From Maea johnstoni (lineage: Eukaryota; Annelida; Polychaeta; Spionida; Magelonidae): a DNA stretch of 64,000 nt. Each line of letters opens with the position of its first letter. The first letter of the stretch is position 1. Made by a program: the position numbers and the translations under genes. The notes below the pieces were generated by a model that was not told the origin of the DNA, did not search any database, and worked only from the letters and a program-made list of their open reading frames with translations. Positions 59,525-64,000 of the stretch are shown here, piece by piece. Location of the stretch: NCBI GenBank assembly GCA_963942565.1, contig OZ012684.1, positions 70,298,169 to 70,362,168 on the forward strand, written 5' to 3'.

Positions 59525-62500
59525 AGTCTGCTGCATTTGGCACCCACAGGCCTGAGTCCACGCATCGCTTCATGTGGTGCTCTGCCTCCTCCCGCGGCAT
59601 GTCCGCAATGCACTTCTGCAGCTGCCCAATGTCCTTCGACTCAAAGCACTGCTGTAAGATCTGAGAAATGAAGAACAGCCAATTAAATGCAGCCAAAAAA
59701 TTCCAACACTAAACATAGGAGAGAGCAATGTCCTTCGACCTCAAAGCACTGCTGCAAAATCTGAGAAATAAGGAACAGCCAATTAAATGATTCTGCCAAT
59801 AAATTACAATAGTAAACATAGAAGAGAGTAATGACCTTCGACTTAAAGCACTGCTGTAAGACCTGAAAACCAAGAACAGCCAACTTAATAATTCTGCCAA
59901 AAAATTCCAACACTTAACATAGAAGAGGGCGTAAGACAGTCAACATACTAATTAAACCAAATAATTCAAAGATTTACCATGATAGAGAGCTTAGGACACT
60001 CGTTGAAACACTTCTGCATCAAGGTTATTATTTGCCTACACAGTTTCAAATCAGACTGCAAGATTCTAAGCAAATAAAATGCTATGTCATCATTTGGCAT
60101 TTTTGTTGATAAACCAGCCTTAATTACTTGAAAATTGACACTAACACAATAAATATACACTGCTGGCTAAAATAAAACTGACTACCATATCAAATTGCAT
60201 TGAGTCAAACATACCCAATCATATTGTTGACTATCAACATGTCTTTAAAGAGACTTACCTCAGGCAAGGACTCAAACACCTCTACAGGATCTAGACCACC
60301 AGGACCAAGCCTCTTTTGCTTTTCTTCCTGTATAGGTAAAACATATATCAAGTGTCAAGTATAAAGACATACCAACCTTTAGGGAGATTACAGTGAAACA
60401 ACAGAGCAGATCAGAGCAAATTCATGTCTCAGAGGCTTTGACAAAGAATAAGTAAATACTATGACAAAGAAACTATGTTCACAATAAGACGTGCACACAA
60501 ATCTTGTGTTCACATTAAACTGTATAACTGATAGACCAGGGCTCGACGTTACGGCTAGCCCTGTAGCCCCGGGCTAGTTATTGAGAGTCATGGCTAGTAA
60601 GTTCTACCGGTGAGTAGCCCTGAGGGGCTAGATAGAATCAGACCATCAGCGCTTAAAAAAGTATTAAGCCCTCATTTGGTTCTGCATACCTGGATGATAA
60701 TAATACTCAATTCAACACAATACACTGCATTCTTTTCATGTTATCAACTTAAGCTATGGGGTAGGTCAATATTTGAAAAATGTTATTATTGATATCATTA
60801 TCAGGGCTAGGAACAATGTTTCAGGGCTAGTAAAAGTTACGGTAACTAGCCCTGCTGGGCTTATGAAGTTTTTTCTTAATGTTGAGCCCTGTAGACTCAT
60901 ATGTTATCCATCCACCAATGTGCAGAAAGTCATGTCACCACATACAATTAATTTTGAACAAAAAAGTTAAATCTAAATAATTCAAATTGCATTACTATCA
61001 ACTAATTCTGCCCTGTTACACAATACCTTTTTATATATGCAATGTTCTTCTCTAATTGCATAGATCTAAAAGTATATTCTTAACATAGACATACAGTAGT
61101 TCTACAACCTCATCCACCCTAGCCCTATGAAGCTTCTTTCACTGGGTTATAATTAAAAGTCTCTCAATTTGCAAGTGAACAAGGAAAATATAGTATTTCA
61201 AAGAGTGTTTGCTTTTGAAAAGGTGTGGGGGTACTTATTAGCTAAAACCAGAGCATACTGGTATTTCCTAATGGAAATGTATCAGCTCATCTGAGGAAAA
61301 CTGTGGTCTTACCTCCTCCACCTCCTTCATGGCCGCTTCCAACCTCACCCTGGCTCTGTCCTTCACCCTCACTTTGAAGTGATGGAGCTCGTCGTTAAAA
61401 GCATCAAGATACTGCTTCTCAGCAAGTGCAATCCTGTAAATAGTCAAGCAGTGGACTTTGTTTAGCATTTACTGATATAGTTTTATACCAAGGACCCAAG
61501 GTTTAATAGTTATGATCAACAAAGAGAATGGTTCCAAAATATGTTTGGTCAAAAGAAGCTGAGGGTGCTAAATTTAACAGAATTGGGTCCCTTTCAATAG
61601 GTCAATATTATTGAGGCATTGTATCATTAAGGAAATATTGATCTCATATTGCATCGAAAATTTTTTAAAGGGGCCAACACCTAGCGTAGAGCCCTGATAA
61701 CTGTTGCAATTATATAAGTTACGAGGAGAAAAGGGCTAAATGGTGGTCCAAATCAGATCCAGTTGATTAATTAATTAATCAGACAAAAGAAAATGATCAA
61801 TGCAATATATGGAATGAACACGAAAAATTATAATCATACATATAATGGTGACCATGGTCTTAGCCAGCAGGGCGTCTGGGTGTCTTTTTGGACACCCAAA
61901 CCCTTAAAAAGATTTGTGAAGAATTTCTTAAAATGTCAATCTCAAGCATATAACTGAATTGTTTTAACTCCATATAATTCCTATGACATTGTATAAGGAT
62001 ATCATTCCTTATTTTGATAAATCCATACATGTTTATGGTTGAAATATGAGTATATTGTGGTCTCCCTTAAAATTTTGGACACCCAAAATTTTTACAATAG
62101 CCAATTTTAGGCACCCAGTTTTCAAATCCTGGCTAAGACCATGATGGTGACATGTTATTGATTTCAATCAATTTAATGAATTACACACAAAAAAACTGCA
62201 AATACTCTAACCACAAAGATTCTGTACATTACCTGCTAAAGAAACCTTTGATGCAGTTGCGTGGATGAGTGTCGAGTGACTTGGCTAGCTCTAAGATAAA
62301 CTGCATTACAATGGCTTGATGGGCAACATGATTCATCAAATCAGTTTTCTACAAGGAAATAATGAGACAAATGATCAAATAGAAATTCTTAGCATGATTT
62401 ATATTTAGCCGTGTAAAAAGTGGGTTTTATTGCAATGAGATGGAGCCCCACTATTCACCAAATATTTTTTAACATGAAGCGCAAGAATGTTGTTACAAAG

Positions 62501-64000
62501 AAAAGGACTAAATCACAGCGATGCAGAAACTAAATCATGTCATAAGTATTGCACAATGTCAAACTGTCAATAGAAGACTAATATTGAAGTCGTTTGCAAG
62601 AATTCGGTCTTGAACTTTAGGCACAGAGTATGGTGCAAGTGAAAGAAATGCCCTCATTTTTAATCAGGCAACATCACAAGCAGGGTATTAGCTGGAAATT
62701 CAAAGATTTCTCTGAAACATCATTCACAAAATTTCTGCCCGTCCAGATTTAGCTTTTCAACTTCTTCAAATCCTTACACCAACTAATATTTCATCTTGTT
62801 ACCAAAGAAATTCTTGAGAAATATCTGAATGAAAATAATTGTTGAGTTTGGCAAGCCCTCTTCAAATATTATGAAAATATCACTCCATTGGTTGAGTCAT
62901 GTTCTATGTTATCAGGCCATATACAATAGGCAAACATTGCTTACTGAGTTATGGCTTAGTTATCAGACCATGTGCTAAAATTGCAAGTGATTTCCAAATT
63001 CCTAATGCCACTACGTACCTCCTGCACCTCCAGGTTGACGCACCACAGGACCAGATAGTTGGCGGTCTCCTCACAGGCCAGGTGAGGGTGCTCTGATAGG
63101 AACTGGTTGCTGTCTTCAGACCGCTTCATCATACCAAACTTCTTGATTAATTGCTCATTCTCGTCAGTGAATTTATGCTGAAACAAGAGTAAAGTAACCT
63201 GCCTGAGCAATGTTCCATTCTATCTAAAATTCTAAATACATTTCCTTTGCCAAAACACAGCGACCAGTCAAATGAAAATATCTCTTGAAATACTTGAAAT
63301 AGGTAATTCGATACAATGTAGTTGCTTATCACTTTTATTACAAATGATACAAGTATGAAGCAAATTTACCTTATGCTAAAGATAAGAGTAAGTTCTTAGA
63401 TATGTTGACCATGATCAGTCACTCTCATGACATCTTACCTGTCGTTCCACTTTCTCTTCATCTGTCAATTCTTCCACCTGTTTTGGTTTATAACTATTGA
63501 TAATTGTCTTTGATTTGCCGTCCTTGCAGAGGGTGTCTATATTTTGTGGTGCCAACTGAAATAAATGATAGGATGCAAAAGGATTTATCATTGAGTATAC
63601 TACACTTGGAAATATTTGGCTCAAGAGAAAATGTTTTTTTCACTTTATTTGGTTTCAAGTATTCAGGGTGTTTGTTGTGATTGGACCATATTTACAACAA
63701 TTTAACTGTTTTATATCTGGTGCATAAATATGGTTTGACTTCATACCAGTAGATTTTTAAGAAATTACTGAAATTGCTGGAGTGACAATCCCTCTTCAAA
63801 TATTTTTAATACCATTAATTTTAGGCAATTTGGGACACTTTTTAATAATTGTGATTCTTAAGAGTTGCGTGTGGCCTATTTTTATCTGAAAATACTGATA
63901 GTGCCTTGATTTGTTTAAAGACAATAATGTTAGATTCTCAGAAAGTAACGGTTATTCATCTTACCCTTTCTTTTTTCTTCAGCTCTTCCTCCTTCCGTTT
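59466..64000 (-). CDS. CDC37: Hsp90 co-chaperone Cdc37, last seven exons
   Basis: Exons 63965-64000, 63439-63555, 63019-63177, 62233-62348, 61313-61433, 60259-60327 and 59466-59660 join in phase into 270 residues. The N-terminal part, about 110 residues judged by human Cdc37, lies beyond the right edge. Cdc37 loads protein kinases onto Hsp90 in the cytosol. Recognised stretches are NIDTLCKDGKSK, FGMMKRSEDSNQFLSEHPHL, CEETANYLVLWCVNLEV, HQAIVMQFILELAKSL (Hsp90-binding middle domain), YLDAFNDELHHFK, RLGPGGLDPVEVFESLPE and HHMKRCVDSGLWVPN. All align with the human protein without gaps in these parts. The C-terminal tail after WVPN is short and divergent, and its DNA is tandemly repeated downstream. 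The partial first exon (KRKEEELKKKER) is the end of the N-terminal coiled coil that precedes the linker. Confidence 0.97.
59731..59936 (-). pseudogene. Two tandem copies of the CDC37 last-exon start
   Basis: The region 59632-59730 (start of the last exon, its acceptor and adjoining intron) is repeated at 59731-59833 and 59834-59936, so the period is 99 to 103 bp. Each copy has an AG acceptor and codes a variant of ILQQCFESK: ILQQCFEVE and VLQQCFKSK. The two copies share one open frame that stops just before the true acceptor. A weaker, more diverged trace (LMQKCFNE) lies near 59990-60030. Confidence 0.9.
60537..60891. mobile_element. MITE with CAGGGCTC ends in a CDC37 intron
   Basis: CAGGGCTCGACGTTA at the left and, inverted, CAGGGCTCAACATTA at the right bound a 355-bp element with repeated GGCTAG/CTAGCC motifs inside. 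TAGAC lies outside both ends, a possible short target duplication. The ends look hAT-like, but the usual 8-bp duplication is not seen. Confidence 0.75.
61853..62143. mobile_element. hAT-type MITE, reverse copy of the nested family
   Basis: Starts CATGGTCTTAGCCAGCAGGG and ends CTGGCTAAGACCATG, with ATGGTGAC on both sides (61845-61852 and 62144-62151). It lies in a CDC37 intron. In reverse orientation it aligns along its length with 43545-43859. Confidence 0.93.

Overview
This is a 64-kb piece of an animal nuclear genome, most likely a marine invertebrate and perhaps a lophotrochozoan. The genes have many short exons with GT-AG introns. The DNA is AT-rich and full of SINEs, small DNA transposons, truncated LINEs, microsatellites and long poly-G tracts. 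There is one intronless divergent peptide-type GPCR and one conserved eukaryotic gene, CDC37. The species call is inference, since no marker gene for a phylum is present. I saw no LTR, retroviral or Polinton remains.

Layout. 1-4904 (+) holds the 3' half of a single-pass type I membrane protein of unknown family, in six exons with a PPxY motif in its tail. From 4.9 to 14 kb there is no gene, only a (CA)n and an (AT)n tract, SINEs, MITEs and two tandem duplications. An intronless class-A GPCR lies on the minus strand at 14057-15097. From 15.1 to 24.6 kb are SINEs of three tRNA-derived types, a pogo-like MITE and decayed LINE pieces. From 24.7 to 32.6 kb (-) are two small secreted-protein genes: a PAN/apple protein and, upstream of it, a complete four-exon fibrinogen-like protein of 263 residues. 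Both start with a 60-nt signal-peptide exon ending in phase 0. A 1155-bp fold-back element with target-site duplications sits between them.

From 32.6 to 41.8 kb is intergenic DNA with hairpin MITEs and a LINE insertion bounded by a perfect 16-bp duplication. At 41907-48757 (+) is a nine-exon gene for a 372-residue seven-pass membrane protein, possibly related to organic solute transporter alpha. Its introns carry several hAT-type MITEs with clean 8-bp duplications, one nested in another, and a decayed copy of its second exon. A 59-bp minisatellite follows its stop codon. From 49.1 to 59.1 kb is intergenic. At 59466-64000 (-) are the last seven exons of CDC37; its first exons lie beyond the right edge. 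The last CDC37 exon is flanked by two tandem arrays that copy its own two ends.

The genes do not form an obvious pathway. The fibrinogen-like and PAN genes look like a small cluster of secreted recognition-type proteins. The rest are unrelated neighbours. The most unusual features are the local duplications of CDC37 exon ends, the shared architecture of the secreted-protein pair and the datable nested MITEs.
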